NCBI RefSeq assembly: GCF_001592305.1
Contig: NZ_BCWR01000002.1
Coordinates: forward strand, 1-64,000
Length of the DNA stretch: 64,000 nucleotides
Origin: Hydrogenophaga taeniospiralis CCUG 15921
GTDB lineage: Bacteria > Pseudomonadota > Gammaproteobacteria > Burkholderiales > Burkholderiaceae_C
Reading direction: 5' to 3'
In this document: positions 45,313 through 54,355 of the stretch, piece by piece
How positions within the stretch are numbered: the first letter of the stretch is position 1
Layout of the letters: each line of letters starts with the position of its first letter
Notes under the pieces: model-generated
What the model saw: the letters and a program-made list of their open reading frames with translations, nothing else
Database searches by the model: none
What the model was told of the DNA's origin: nothing
Program-made: the position numbers and the translations under genes

Positions 45313-46400
45313 CCTCCGGACTGACCCTGCAAACCCGGCTGGCGCGCGGCGCCTTCACGCTGGTCCTGGACCTCACGCTGCCGGGCCGCGGGCTGACCGC
45401 GCTGTTTGGCGCCTCGGGCTCGGGCAAGACCACCTGCCTGCGCGTGCTCGCCGGCCTGGAGCCCACGACCAGCGGGCGCCTGAGCGTGGGCGGCGAGCTG
45501 TGGCAAGACAGCGCCCAGGGGCTGTTCGTGCCGCCGCACCGGCGCGCGCTGGGCTATGTGTTTCAGGAGGCCAGCCTGTTCGACCACCTCAGCGTGCAGG
45601 ACAACATCCGCTTCGGCTACCGCCGCACGCCCGCCGCGCAGCGCCGCTACGGCTGGGACCACGGCCTGGCGCTGCTGGGCATCGGCCACCTGCTGCGGCG
45701 CATGCCGCACGAACTCTCGGGCGGCGAGCGCCAGCGCGTGGCCATGGCCCGGGCGCTGGCCGCCAGCCCGCGCGTGCTGCTGATGGACGAGCCCCTGGCC
45801 GCACTGGACGCGCCGCGCAAGGCCGAGATCCTGCCCTGGCTGGAGCAGTTGCACCAGACGCTGGACATCCCGGTGGTCTACGTGACGCACTCGGTGGACG
45901 AGGTGGCGCGCCTGGCCGACCACGTGGTGCTGCTGGAGCAGGGCCGGGTGCTGGCGCAAGGGCCGGTGCTGGAGCTGATGACCCGCGCCGACCTGCCGCT
46001 GGCCCACGGCGACAGCGCTGGCGCGCTGGTGGAAGCGCTCACCTGCGGCCTGCAGAGCGACAGCGGCCTGTGTGAACTGCGCTTTGACGGCGGCACGCTG
46101 CTGCTGCCGCAAACCCGCGCCACACCGCTGCCGGACCGCACGCCGGTGCGCGTGCGCATCCAGGCGCGGGACGTGAGCCTGTCGCTGGCGTTGCCGCAGC
46201 AGACCAGCGTGCTCAACTGCCTGCCGGCCACCGTGGCCGACGTGAGCGAGGACGGCCCGGGCCAGGTGCTGGTGGGCCTGCGGCTGGGGCTGGAAACGCG
46301 CCTGCTCTCGCGCATCAGCCGGCTCTCTTGCGAGCGGCTGGGCATCGCGCCCGGCCTGCCGGTGTATGCGCAGATCAAAGGCGTAGCGATGGTTCGCTGA
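45309..46400 (+). CDS. modC: ModC, molybdate ABC transporter ATP-binding protein
   Basis: The 363-residue protein has Walker [11 protein letters not shown], signature [16 protein letters not shown], Walker [12 protein letters not shown] and the switch His in YVTHSVDE. The C-terminal TOBE/Mop-like domain ([29 protein letters not shown]) allows feedback binding of molybdate. The ATG overlaps the modB stop. The 3' end overlaps the convergent oxidoreductase gene by 26 nt. Confidence 0.94.
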   Translation: MTSGLTLQTRLARGAFTLVLDLTLPGRGLTALFGASGSGKTTCLRVLAGLEPTTSGRLSVGGELWQDSAQGLFVPPHRRALGYVFQEASLFDHLSVQDNIRFGYRRTPAAQRRYGWDHGLALLGIGHLLRRMPHELSGGERQRVAMARALAASPRVLLMDEPLAALDAPRKAEILPWLEQLHQTLDIPVVYVTHSVDEVARLADHVVLLEQGRVLAQGPVLELMTRADLPLAHGDSAGALVEALTCGLQSDSGLCELRFDGGTLLLPQTRATPLPDRTPVRVRIQARDVSLSLALPQQTSVLNCLPATVADVSEDGPGQVLVGLRLGLETRLLSRISRLSCERLGIAPGLPVYAQIKGVAMVR

Positions 46401-47697
46401 AGCCCTCGGGCGGCGTTGGCGCGCCGGTCCAGCGGAAGCGGTCGGGCCGAAAAGCTTCGAGTGCGATGGACGGGGTTCGCTCCGCCAGCAACTGGGCCAC
46501 CAGATGCCCGGTGGCGGCGCTTTGCGTCAGGCCCAGATGCCCGTGCCCGAAGGCGTACACCACCTGCCGGCTGGCGCTGGCATGCCCGATGACGGGCAGG
46601 GAGTCGGGCAGCGAGGGGCGGTAGCCCATCCACTGCGTGCCGCCCTCGGTGCGCAGCCCCGGCAGCAGGCGCGCGGCCTTGCCCAGCATGTGGGCCGATC
46701 GCTCGAAGTTGGGCGGCAGCTTCAGGCCCCCCAGCTCCACCGCCCCACCCACGCGGATACCGGTGGACAACGGGGTGACCACAAAACCATGGGCGCCAAA
46801 GATGATCTGGCGCTTGAGGTCGAACGCCCCGGGCGGCAGCGTGGTGTTGTAGCCGCGCTCGGTGTCCAGCGGGATCGCATCGCCCAGCTGGGCCGCGAGC
46901 TGGCGCGACCACGCGCCGGTGGCGATCACCGCCTGTTTGGCACGCACGGTGTCGCCCTGCGCGAGCCGCAGTTCCACACCACCCTCGCGCACGGCGATGG
47001 ACCGCACTTCGGCCTGCCGCCAGGCGGCGCCCGCCTGCAGCACGTGGCGCCCCAGCGCCGAAGCCACCTCGAACGGGTCGCTCACGGTTTCCCAGTGCGG
47101 CACGAACGTGCCCGCGACGATGGAGCTGGCCAGCCCCGGTTGCAGCTCCCGCAGCCGCTCACCCTTCACGTGCTCGAAGGCGATGCCCGCTTCGGCGCGC
47201 AGCTGCCAGCCCGCGAGGTTCGACTGGAACTCGGCGTCGCTTTCATAGACCTGCAAGGAGCCGTCCTGGCGGATCATGTGCGAAGCCTTCGCGCGCGCCA
47301 GCATGGCGTGAAACGCGGGCGCGGCCAGCTGCATCAGCTTCGTCTGGGCCTGCAGGCTCGCGCGGTAGGCCGAAGGCCGGCTGGCCAGGCCGAAGCGCAT
47401 GAGCCAGGGCAGCATCCGCAGCGCGTAACCCGGGCGGATGGCCAGCGGCCCCAGCGGGTCGAGCAACCAGCGCGGCGCCTGGCGCAGGATGCGTGGCGAG
47501 GCCAGGGGCAGGATGTCGGAAAAGGCCAGCGCGCCGGCGTTCTGGGCGCTGGTTTCCTGGGCAATGCCTTTGCGGTCGATCAGCAGCACCGAACGGCCCT
47601 GGGTCACCAGGTACATCGCCACCGACAGGCCGATGATGCCGGCGCCCACCACCGCCACGTCGGCGGGTGCAGGCTCGGGGTTCATCGCGGAACTCAT
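46375..47697 (-). CDS. FAD-dependent D-amino acid/hydroxy-D-proline dehydrogenase
   Basis: The 440-residue flavoprotein has an N-terminal dinucleotide-binding motif (DVAVVGAGIIGLSVAMYL) and the DadA fold, with TSAQNAGALAF near the start and FGHGHLGLTQSAATG near the end. Together with a hydroxyproline epimerase and a deaminase downstream of the same promoter direction, it most likely oxidises cis-4-hydroxy-D-proline to pyrroline-4-hydroxy-2-carboxylate, the second step of trans-4-hydroxy-L-proline breakdown. The neighbouring epimerase gene ends 13 nt upstream of its ATG. Electrons would go to the respiratory chain. Confidence 0.85.
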   Translation of the reverse strand: MSSAMNPEPAPADVAVVGAGIIGLSVAMYLVTQGRSVLLIDRKGIAQETSAQNAGALAFSDILPLASPRILRQAPRWLLDPLGPLAIRPGYALRMLPWLMRFGLASRPSAYRASLQAQTKLMQLAAPAFHAMLARAKASHMIRQDGSLQVYESDAEFQSNLAGWQLRAEAGIAFEHVKGERLRELQPGLASSIVAGTFVPHWETVSDPFEVASALGRHVLQAGAAWRQAEVRSIAVREGGVELRLAQGDTVRAKQAVIATGAWSRQLAAQLGDAIPLDTERGYNTTLPPGAFDLKRQIIFGAHGFVVTPLSTGIRVGGAVELGGLKLPPNFERSAHMLGKAARLLPGLRTEGGTQWMGYRPSLPDSLPVIGHASASRQVVYAFGHGHLGLTQSAATGHLVAQLLAERTPSIALEAFRPDRFRWTGAPTPPEGFSEPSLRL

Positions 47698-47709
47698 GCG
47701 CCTGACGAC

Positions 47710-48678
47710 TCAGGCCAGCGCCGCGCGGAATGCCGCGGGCAGCAGGGGGTCGGCCGGGTCGGCGATCAGCCGCGCTTCGGCGGTGACGTAGGCGCGGCCG
47801 GTGATGCTGGGGATGACGCCGTGTTCGGTGGGCTGGTAGCTGGCCTCGAAGCGGCTGCCGATCACGCTTTCCTGCACCCAGGTGTCGCCCGGCTGCAGCT
47901 TGCCGGCTGCGGCGAGGCAGGCCAGTTTGGCGCTGGTGCCGGTGCCGCAGGGGGAGCGGTCGTAAGCGCCGCCGGGGCACAGCACGAAGTTGCGGCTGTG
48001 CGCGTCGGCGGCCAAGGCAGGGCCGAAGAACTCGATGTGATCGATCTCGGCACCGTCGCGCCCGGTGATGCCTTGGCGCACCAGCACCGCCTTGACGGCC
48101 TCGGCCTGGCGGGTGAGTTCGCCGATGTTCTGCAGCGTGAGTTCACACGGCGTGCTGTGGCACAGGAAGAACCAGTTGCCACCCCAGGCGACGTCGCCCA
48201 CGATCCGCCCCAGGCCGGGCACGTCGATCGCCACGTCGCGCCGGAAGACCTGGCTCTCGACGTTCTGGATCGTCACCTCATGGGCGGACCGGAGGTGCAC
48301 GCTCACCACGCCGACCGGTGTTTCGAAGCGGTGCACGCCGGGCGCGATGCGGCCCATGTGGGCCAGTGTGACGGCGGCGCCGATAGTGCCGTGGCCGCAC
48401 ATGCCGAGGTAGCCGGTGTTGTTGAAGAAGATCAGACCGGCGGCGCAGCTGCTGTCCACCGGCTCGCACAGCAAGGCGCCGACCACCGCGTCGTAGCCGC
48501 GCGGTTCGTTGGCCGCCAGCACGCGGTAGTGGTCGAAGTCGCGGGCAAAGAGGGCTTTGCGTTCGCTCAAGGGGCCGTGGCCCAGTGGCGGCCCACCGGC
48601 CACCACCAGGCGCGTGGGCTCGCCCTCGGTGTGGGAGTCGATGACCTGCATCTCGATCCGTGTGATGTTCGGTGCCAT
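47710..48678 (-). CDS. 4-hydroxyproline 2-epimerase (proline racemase family)
   Basis: The 322-residue enzyme converts trans-4-hydroxy-L-proline to cis-4-hydroxy-D-proline. Both catalytic cysteines are present: C94 in MCGHGTIG and C244 in DRSPCGTGTSAK. The Cys/Cys pair marks an epimerase or racemase, not the Thr-containing dehydratase. Start motif IDSHTEGEPTRLVVAGGPP fits the hydroxyproline epimerases. It lies between the deaminase (2 nt gap) and the flavoprotein gene in one operon. Confidence 0.9.
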   Translation of the reverse strand: MAPNITRIEMQVIDSHTEGEPTRLVVAGGPPLGHGPLSERKALFARDFDHYRVLAANEPRGYDAVVGALLCEPVDSSCAAGLIFFNNTGYLGMCGHGTIGAAVTLAHMGRIAPGVHRFETPVGVVSVHLRSAHEVTIQNVESQVFRRDVAIDVPGLGRIVGDVAWGGNWFFLCHSTPCELTLQNIGELTRQAEAVKAVLVRQGITGRDGAEIDHIEFFGPALAADAHSRNFVLCPGGAYDRSPCGTGTSAKLACLAAAGKLQPGDTWVQESVIGSRFEASYQPTEHGVIPSITGRAYVTAEARLIADPADPLLPAAFRAALA

Positions 48679-48680
48679 GG

Positions 48681-49619
48681 TCAGGCCCTCCCCGGCCAGC
48701 TGGCGTACCAGCGTTTGAAGAGCTCCAGTTGGCGGGAGGCGTAGCGGCGCTGGCTGTCCGACAGCGCATCACTGGGGTTGAAATGCAAGGTGTAGGCCTT
48801 GTGGCCCTGCAGCACCATCAAGTGCTTGAAGTACAGCACCAGGTCCACGCCTTCGTCAAAAGACGACAGCACCGCCAGCGCCGCTTCCAGCTCTTGCGCA
48901 CGCTGGCGGGCCAGCGCGTCGCCACGGGCCGCCTGCTCGCACAGGGCCACCAGGTGCAGCACTTCCTTGGGCAACACGTTGCCGATGCCGGTGATGGCGC
49001 CTTGGGCGCCGCAATTGACGAAGCCGTGGAACACCTGCGTGTCCACCCCGACCATCAGCGTCACGCCCGCATCGCGCGAGGTGATGTGCTCCGCCGCGTA
49101 GCGCAAGGAAGCCGCGCCGCCGAACTCCTTGAAACCGATCAGGTGGGAAAAGCGCGAGCGCAGTTCAAAAAACAGGTCGGCCTTGGTTTCGTAGCCGTAG
49201 TAGGGGCTGTTGTAGATCACGCTGGGCAGGTCGACCGCCGCGCTCAGGATGTCGCTGAAGTGGGCGCGTTGGGCCGCCGCCGAGTTGCCGCGCGACAGCA
49301 CGCGGGGAATGATCATCAGCCCCTTGGCGCCGCAGACCCTGGCGTGCGCGGCCAGCGCGCTGGCGCGGGCCGTGTTCTGCGCCCCGGTGCCCACGACCAC
49401 GGGCAGGCCCGCGCGCACCAGCCGCTCGACGCCTTCCATGCGCTGCTCGTCGCTCAGCAGGGGCCAGTCGCCCATGGAGCCGCAGTACACCAGGGCCGAC
49501 ATGCCGGCTTCGATGAGGTCGCGGCCGGTTCGGACCAGGGCGTCGAAATCCGGTTGCCGGTCGGGCGTGCAAGGGGTCATCAAGGCGGGGATCGTGCCGC
49601 TGAAAATGCTGCTGCTCAT
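48681..49619 (-). CDS. 1-pyrroline-4-hydroxy-2-carboxylate deaminase (DapA family)
   Basis: The 312-residue protein belongs to the dihydrodipicolinate synthase/N-acetylneuraminate lyase superfamily. The Schiff-base lysine is K164 in IGFKEFGG and the catalytic tyrosine Y140 in YNSPYYGYE. Given the epimerase and dehydrogenase beside it, it most likely makes 2-oxoglutarate semialdehyde from the pyrroline. The semialdehyde dehydrogenase needed to finish the pathway is not in the window. It is the first gene of the operon and is divergent from a PAS-AraC regulator. Confidence 0.85.
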   Translation of the reverse strand: MSSSIFSGTIPALMTPCTPDRQPDFDALVRTGRDLIEAGMSALVYCGSMGDWPLLSDEQRMEGVERLVRAGLPVVVGTGAQNTARASALAAHARVCGAKGLMIIPRVLSRGNSAAAQRAHFSDILSAAVDLPSVIYNSPYYGYETKADLFFELRSRFSHLIGFKEFGGAASLRYAAEHITSRDAGVTLMVGVDTQVFHGFVNCGAQGAITGIGNVLPKEVLHLVALCEQAARGDALARQRAQELEAALAVLSSFDEGVDLVLYFKHLMVLQGHKAYTLHFNPSDALSDSQRRYASRQLELFKRWYASWPGRA

Positions 49620-49745
49620 GGGTGGGGTGCTCCGTTGAAGTGGCTGTTAAGCTGCCGGCAGTCTCGCAGCTTGGGCGCTCCACGTCTTGTCGGAAAGTGG
49701 GGTGCCGACTGGGGAAATTGCACAAACGCTCGGACCCTGAATGCC

Positions 49746-50489
49746 ATGGATGTTTCTCTGCCAGCACCCCTGTCACCGGGGCTCCTGATCGACCACGGGT
49801 GGTTCCGGGGCGACCTGCTGTTCGACCACGTGCCCGACACCGTGTTCTTCCTGAAAGACACGCAGGGCCGCTACACGGCGGTCAATCACACCCTGGTCAA
49901 GCGCTGCGGCTTCGAGCACAAGGCAGAGCTGATCGGCAAGACGGCGGAACAGGTGTTCCCGCTCCCGCTGGGCTCCGGGTTTTCGCAGCAGGACCGCCGC
50001 GTCCTGCAAGGCGGCCCCGCGATCAACGCTCAGCTGGAGCTGCACCTGTACGGCAACCGGAAACCGGGCTGGTGCCTCACCTGGAAGGTGGCGATCACCG
50101 ACCCGCAAGGCCGCATCGTCGGGCTGGCCGGCTTGTCGCGCGACATCCAGCAGCCCATGGGCTCAACGAACGAGGCCGCCGCGGTGTCGCGCGTCATCGA
50201 GCACGTTGCGCAGCACCTGGACTCGCCCCTGCCGCTGGAAGAACTCGCCGCCCTGGCCGGCCTGTCGGTGTTTCAACTGGACCAGCGCATCCGCGGCCTG
50301 TTTGGCGTGACGGCGGGTCAATACGTGATCCGGGCGCGCATCGAGCGGGCGTGCGACTTGTTGCGCCACGCCCGGGACCCGATCAGCGAGATTGCCCTGG
50401 CGTGTGGCTACGCCGACCAGGCCTCGTTCACACGCCAGTTCCGCAAATCGGTGGGGCTCACGCCGTCAGCGTACAGAGCCATGAGGTGA
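49746..50489 (+). CDS. PAS-AraC family transcriptional regulator
   Basis: The 247-residue protein has a PAS-like N-terminal domain (VPDTVFFLKDTQGRYTAVNHTLVKRCGF, about residues 25-140) and an AraC-type DNA-binding domain (LEELAALAGLSVFQLDQRIRGLFGVTAGQYVIRARIERACDLL, and ISEIALACGYADQASFTRQFRKSVGLTPSAYR). Being divergent from the hydroxyproline operon, it is its likely regulator, perhaps sensing a pathway intermediate with the PAS domain. The ATG at 49746 is preceded by a four-codon alternative. Confidence 0.88.
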   Translation: MDVSLPAPLSPGLLIDHGWFRGDLLFDHVPDTVFFLKDTQGRYTAVNHTLVKRCGFEHKAELIGKTAEQVFPLPLGSGFSQQDRRVLQGGPAINAQLELHLYGNRKPGWCLTWKVAITDPQGRIVGLAGLSRDIQQPMGSTNEAAAVSRVIEHVAQHLDSPLPLEELAALAGLSVFQLDQRIRGLFGVTAGQYVIRARIERACDLLRHARDPISEIALACGYADQASFTRQFRKSVGLTPSAYRAMR

Positions 50490-50491
50490 GG

Positions 50492-51496
50492 TCAGCGGGC
50501 GGCTGAGGCAGCATTCGGGAAGAACAGCTGCTCGCCACCGATCTTGTAGGAGGCGATGGCCTTCTGCCCAGCGTCGCCCGTCACCCAGTCCACGAACTTC
50601 TGGCCTTCGGCGGTTTTCACCTGCGGGTGTTTGGCGGCGCTCACGAGCATCACGCCGTACTGGTTGAACAGGCGCTTGTCGCCTTCGACCAGCACCGCCA
50701 GGTCGGCGCGGTTCTTGAAATTGAGCCAGGTGCCGCGGTCGGCCAGCACGTAGGCGCCGCTGCTGGCGGCGATGTTCAGGGCCGGGCCCATGCCACAGCC
50801 GCAAGACCTGTACGCCGCACCTTTGGAAAGAAACTCCATCAAGGCGGGTTGCGCGGTTCCGATGGGTTCCCCCTGAGCCATCTTCCAGAAGCGCAGTTCG
50901 GCCGCGTGCGTGCCGCTCTTGTCGCCGCGCGAGATGAAGGGCGCGTTGGCCGTGGCCACTTTCTTGAGCGCGGCCACGATGTTGCTGCCGCGGGTAGCCG
51001 CCGGGTCGGCCTTGGGGCCGATCAGCACGAAGTCGTTGTACATGACCTCCTGGCGTTTCGCGGCAAAGCCCTCGGCCACGAATTTTTCCTCGGCCACCTG
51101 GTCGTGCACGAACAGCACGTCGGCGTCACCCCTGCGGGCCATGTCGATCGCCTGGCCGGTGCCCAGCGCCACCACTTTCACGTCGATGCCGCTGGCTTTT
51201 TTGAACTCGGGCAGCAGGTAGCTGAACAGACCCGACTGTTCGGTGGACGTGGTGGAGGCGACGACGATGCTGCTCTGCGCGAGCGCGGCGGTGCTGACCA
51301 GCAGACCGGCCGACAGCATGCCGGCGGCAACACGGACGGCCCCATCGCGCACAGCGCGGCCAGAAAGCCGACCAATCCAACTGCCGGCGCGAAGGGGTGA
51401 CCACCAGAGATGCGGTGGAACCGGCTTCGCCGGGCCACATCGCATCGCCCCCTTGAGGGGGTCGCGCGCAGCGCGGCGGGGGTGATTCATGTTCAT
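50492..51496 (-). CDS. tupA: TupA, tungstate-binding protein
   Basis: The mature part starts QSSIVVASTTSTEQSGLFSYLLPEFKKASGIDVKVVALGTGQAIDMARRGDADVLFVHD (first portion cited), the TupA signature STTSTEQSGLF being clear, and ends in a typical domain with GMGPALNIAA. It binds tungstate for the ABC transporter TupBC. The ATG at 51496 overlaps the tupC stop (ATGA) and has AGGGAG eight bases upstream. However, residues 3-40 are then encoded by the GC-rich repeat (copy 9) ahead of the actual signal peptide (GMLSAGLLVSTAALAQ). A GTG at 51352 gives a normal 286-residue precursor. Either the cell makes an oversized N-terminus or it reinitiates. Confidence 0.85.
   Translation of the reverse strand: MNMNHPRRAARDPLKGAMRCGPAKPVPPHLWWSPLRAGSWIGRLSGRAVRDGAVRVAAGMLSAGLLVSTAALAQSSIVVASTTSTEQSGLFSYLLPEFKKASGIDVKVVALGTGQAIDMARRGDADVLFVHDQVAEEKFVAEGFAAKRQEVMYNDFVLIGPKADPAATRGSNIVAALKKVATANAPFISRGDKSGTHAAELRFWKMAQGEPIGTAQPALMEFLSKGAAYRSCGCGMGPALNIAASSGAYVLADRGTWLNFKNRADLAVLVEGDKRLFNQYGVMLVSAAKHPQVKTAEGQKFVDWVTGDAGQKAIASYKIGGEQLFFPNAASAAR
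51405..51492 (-). repeat. 3'-end GC-rich repeat, copy 9
   Basis: It follows the tupC stop: after TGA comes ACATGAATCACCCCCGCCGC, GCTGCGCGCGACCCCCTCAA, GGGGGCG, then GTGGCCCGGCGAAGCCGG and TTCCACCGCAT. It is open in the tupA frame. Confidence 0.85.
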
Positions 51497-52275
51497 GCGG
51501 TTTCTCCCTTGACGAACAGATGGGCCTGGGGGCAGTGGGCCTCCAGGAAGGCGTGGCTGAAAAAGTCGTTCACCGCCAGGTCGGCGAGCAAGCGCCCCTG
51601 CTCCAGGTAGATCACGCGGCTGGCCAGGCGCTTGACCTGGCCGAGGTTGTGGCTGGCGAACACCAGCGTGGGCGGCAGCCGGCCGGGCGCGGGCAGCTCG
51701 TCGCCGAAGTCGGCGATCAGCGCCTCCACGTCGCGTTTGGCGTGCGGGTCCAGGCTGGCGGTGGGTTCGTCGAGCAGCCACACGTCGGGCCGCAGCGCCC
51801 AGGCGCGCGCCAGCGCCACGCGCTGCTGCTGCCCGCCCGAGAGCGCGCGGCCGTTGCGTTCGGCCAGGTGCGCCAGATCGACCCGGGCCAGCGCCTGCCG
51901 GGCGCGCGCATCGGTCTGGCGCCAGGGCACGCCGCTGAGCCACAGGCCCAGCTGCAGGTTGCGCCGCACCGACATGCGCAGCATGTGGGGCCGCTGGAAC
52001 AGCATGGCGATGCGCGAGTCCTGCGGCACCTGGCGCTGCCCCAGCGCGATGGGCAGCAGGCCGTGCAGCGCGCGCAACAACGTGCTCTTGCCGCAACCGT
52101 TGGGGCCCACCAGCGCCACGCGCTCGCCGGCCCGGATGGCCAGCGTGATGCCGCGCAGCGCTTCCACCTGGGCCGCCGGGCCCAGGCTCACGCTCACGCC
52201 CTGCAGCGCCAGCACGGTGCCATGCCGCACGCTGGCGCCGGCGGCGCTGCCTTCGGTGGGGCGTTCGATCCTCAT
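51493..52275 (-). CDS. tupC: TupC, tungstate ABC transporter ATP-binding protein
   Basis: The 260-residue ATPase has Walker A GPNGCGKSTLL, signature LSGGQQQRVALARAWA, Walker B VWLLDEPTASLD and the switch His in FASHNLGQ. It powers the TupB permease. The ATG overlaps the tupB stop and its end overlaps the tupA start, so the tupBCA genes are tightly coupled. Confidence 0.88.
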   Translation of the reverse strand: MRIERPTEGSAAGASVRHGTVLALQGVSVSLGPAAQVEALRGITLAIRAGERVALVGPNGCGKSTLLRALHGLLPIALGQRQVPQDSRIAMLFQRPHMLRMSVRRNLQLGLWLSGVPWRQTDARARQALARVDLAHLAERNGRALSGGQQQRVALARAWALRPDVWLLDEPTASLDPHAKRDVEALIADFGDELPAPGRLPPTLVFASHNLGQVKRLASRVIYLEQGRLLADLAVNDFFSHAFLEAHCPQAHLFVKGETA

Positions 52276-53000
52276 GTGGTGGCCATCCGCAGGTCGCCGC
52301 CGTCCAGGTGCTCGCGCCAGCGGCGCAGCAGGGCCACCGCGCTGTTGAGCAGCAGCACCACAGCCAGCAGCACGATGCCCAGCCCGAGCGCCAGCGGCAG
52401 GTCGCCCTTGCTGGTTTCGAGCGCGATGGCCGTGGTCATGACGCGGGTGAAGCCTTCGATGTTGCCGCCCACGATCATCACCGCGCCCACTTCCGACACC
52501 GCACGGCCAAAGGCGGTGATCAGCACGGTGAGCAAGGCGTAGCGCTCGTCCCAGGCCATGAGCAGGCTGCGCAGGCCCAGGCCCGCGCCCAGCGAGCCGA
52601 GCTGTTCACCGTGATCGCGGTCGGCGTCTTCCACCACCTGGCGCGTGAGCGCCGTGACCAGCGGCAGCACCAGGATGGCCTGCGCCAGCACCATGGCCTG
52701 GAAGCTGAACAGCCAGCCCAGAAAGCCCAGCGGACCGGTGCGCGAGAGCAGCAGGTAGATCACCAGGCCCACCACCACGGAAGGGATGGCCAGGAAGGTG
52801 TTGAGAAAGGTCAGCACCACGGAGCGCCCGGGAAACCGGACCGCCGCGAGCCAGGCGCCCAGCAACAGCCCCACGCTGCAGGCCAGCAGGCAGGCCGTGG
52901 CACTCACGGCGAGGGAGCGCATGACGATGGTCCAGAGCCCGGCGTCGCCCGAAAGGATGAGCTGCAGCGCGGTGCCCACGCTGTCGGAAAAGGTGTTCAT
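52272..53000 (-). CDS. tupB: TupB, tungstate ABC transporter permease
   Basis: The 242-residue protein has five to six helices and the permease loop ERYALLTVLITAFGRAVSEVGAVMIVGGNIEG, a hallmark of TupB/WtpB/ModB-like permeases. The start at 53000 (MNTFSDSVGTALQLILSGDAGLWTIVMRSL) is 118 nt from the divergent regulator. The order tupB-tupC-tupA is unusual, with the binding protein last; most tup operons begin with tupA. Confidence 0.88.
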   Translation of the reverse strand: MNTFSDSVGTALQLILSGDAGLWTIVMRSLAVSATACLLACSVGLLLGAWLAAVRFPGRSVVLTFLNTFLAIPSVVVGLVIYLLLSRTGPLGFLGWLFSFQAMVLAQAILVLPLVTALTRQVVEDADRDHGEQLGSLGAGLGLRSLLMAWDERYALLTVLITAFGRAVSEVGAVMIVGGNIEGFTRVMTTAIALETSKGDLPLALGLGIVLLAVVLLLNSAVALLRRWREHLDGGDLRMATT

Positions 53001-53050
53001 AGCTTGCGCAGGAGCTTACGCGGGCGCTGCGGGTTTGGGAGTACGTAGTG

Positions 53051-53069
53051 ACGCGGTATGAACCCGCGT
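53051..53069. promoter_or_regulatory. Inverted repeat between tupB and its regulator
   Basis: ACGCGG and CCGCGT are inverted arms with a seven-base spacer in the divergent intergenic region. This could be the operator of the adjacent ModE-type regulator; the arms are short and the region is GC-rich, so the call is weak. Confidence 0.3.
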
Positions 53070-53118
53070 GCATAGGCGCCGGGCCGGCGGCGGCAAGGCT
53101 TGAGGCACACTCGCGCCG

Positions 53119-54243
53119 ATGAGAAAGGTTGAACTGTCCTATTCGCTGAGCGCGCACGGGGGCGGCCGCACGGCCCACCCGGTGCTGCTGCGCAACGCCA
53201 TGATGGACGTGCTGCACGCGGTGCGCGAACACGGTTCCATCTCGGCCGCGGCGCGGCAACTGGGCTTGTCCTACCGCCACGTCTGGGGACAGCTCAAGGC
53301 CTGGGAAACCGAGCTCGGCCAGGAACTCATCGTCTGGGAACGGGGCCAGGCCGCCATGCTCAGCCCGTTCGGGCAGCGCCTGCTGATGGCCGAGCGGCTG
53401 GCGCAGGCGCGCCTGGGGCCGCAGATGGAACACCTGCGCGCCGAGCTGGAGCGCGCGTTTTCCCGGGCGTTCGAGCCGCCGTCCAGCGGCAGCGAAGTGC
53501 TCACGCTCTACGCCAGCCACGACCACGCGCTCACCGAGCTGCAGGACCTGGCCGCCGGCATGGACACCCAAGGCACCAGCGCCAGCTCGCGGCTGCACCT
53601 GGACATCCGCTTCTGCGGCAGCGTGGACGCGATCCGCGCGCTCAACGAGGGGCGCTGCCTGCTGGCCGGTTTTCACACCCAGCCCTTCGCCGACGCGGCC
53701 AGCCTGAGCGCGCGCACCTACCGCCCCCTGCTCAAGCCGGGCACACACAAGATCATCGGCTTCGCGCGCCGCACCCAGGGCCTGATGGTGGCGCCCGGCA
53801 ACCCGCTGGGTCTGCGTGACATGGCCGACGTGGCGGGCCTGCGGGCACGCTTCGTCAACCGCGCCCGGGGCACCGGCACGCGCCTGCTGCTCGAAGAGCT
53901 GATGGCACAGGCGCAGCTGCATCCGGCAGATATTCACGGCTTCGAGCACGTCGAAAGCTCCCACGCGGCGGTGGCCCAGGCGGTGGCCAGCGGCGATGCC
54001 GACGTGGGCCTGGGCACCGAATACGCGACCCGCGACCAGGGGCTGGGCTTCGTGCCCCTGACCGAAGAGCGTTACCTGCTGGTGTGTCTGAAGTCGGCGC
54101 TGGACACACCAGGTGTGCAGCGCCTGCTGGAGCTGATGCGCAGCCCGCGCTGGCATGCCCGGCTCGACGCATTGCCCGGCTACGCGAGCGACCACAGCGG
54201 TGAAGTCGCCGCCATGAAGCGGCTGCTGCCGTGGTGGAGGTAG
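53119..54243 (+). CDS. ModE-type HTH regulator with a periplasmic-binding-protein-like domain
   Basis: The 374-residue protein joins an N-terminal ModE-like winged helix (VREHGSISAAARQLGLSYRHVWGQLKAWETELGQ) to a C-terminal substrate-binding domain of the ModA/TupA-related kind (LTLYASHDHALTELQDLAA..., GSVDAIRALNEGRCLLAGFHT, FVNRARGTGTRLLLEELMAQ, ADVGLGTEY). This architecture is known for molybdate- or tungstate-responsive regulators. Its divergence from tupBCA points to control of tungstate uptake. It ends at a repeat copy. Confidence 0.87.
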   Translation: MRKVELSYSLSAHGGGRTAHPVLLRNAMMDVLHAVREHGSISAAARQLGLSYRHVWGQLKAWETELGQELIVWERGQAAMLSPFGQRLLMAERLAQARLGPQMEHLRAELERAFSRAFEPPSSGSEVLTLYASHDHALTELQDLAAGMDTQGTSASSRLHLDIRFCGSVDAIRALNEGRCLLAGFHTQPFADAASLSARTYRPLLKPGTHKIIGFARRTQGLMVAPGNPLGLRDMADVAGLRARFVNRARGTGTRLLLEELMAQAQLHPADIHGFEHVESSHAAVAQAVASGDADVGLGTEYATRDQGLGFVPLTEERYLLVCLKSALDTPGVQRLLELMRSPRWHARLDALPGYASDHSGEVAAMKRLLPWWR

Positions 54244-54340
54244 GACCACCCCCATCGCTTGCCTACTTCGTGTGGCCGCTCCGCCCCTCAAGGGGCAGCA
54301 CCTGCGGCCTGGCAAAGCCAGTTCCGCGGTGCTCTGGGTT
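54244..54340 (+). repeat. 3'-end GC-rich repeat, copy 10
   Basis: It starts after the regulator's TAG stop: GACCACCCCCATCGCTTGCC, a longer middle part with CGCCCCTCAAGGGGC, then GCGGCCTGGCAAAGCCAG and TTCCGCGGTGCTCTGGGTTG. The GGCCTGGC...GCCAG form is shared with copy 7. Confidence 0.8.
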
Positions 54341-54355
54341 GAACTTCCCTTCGGC

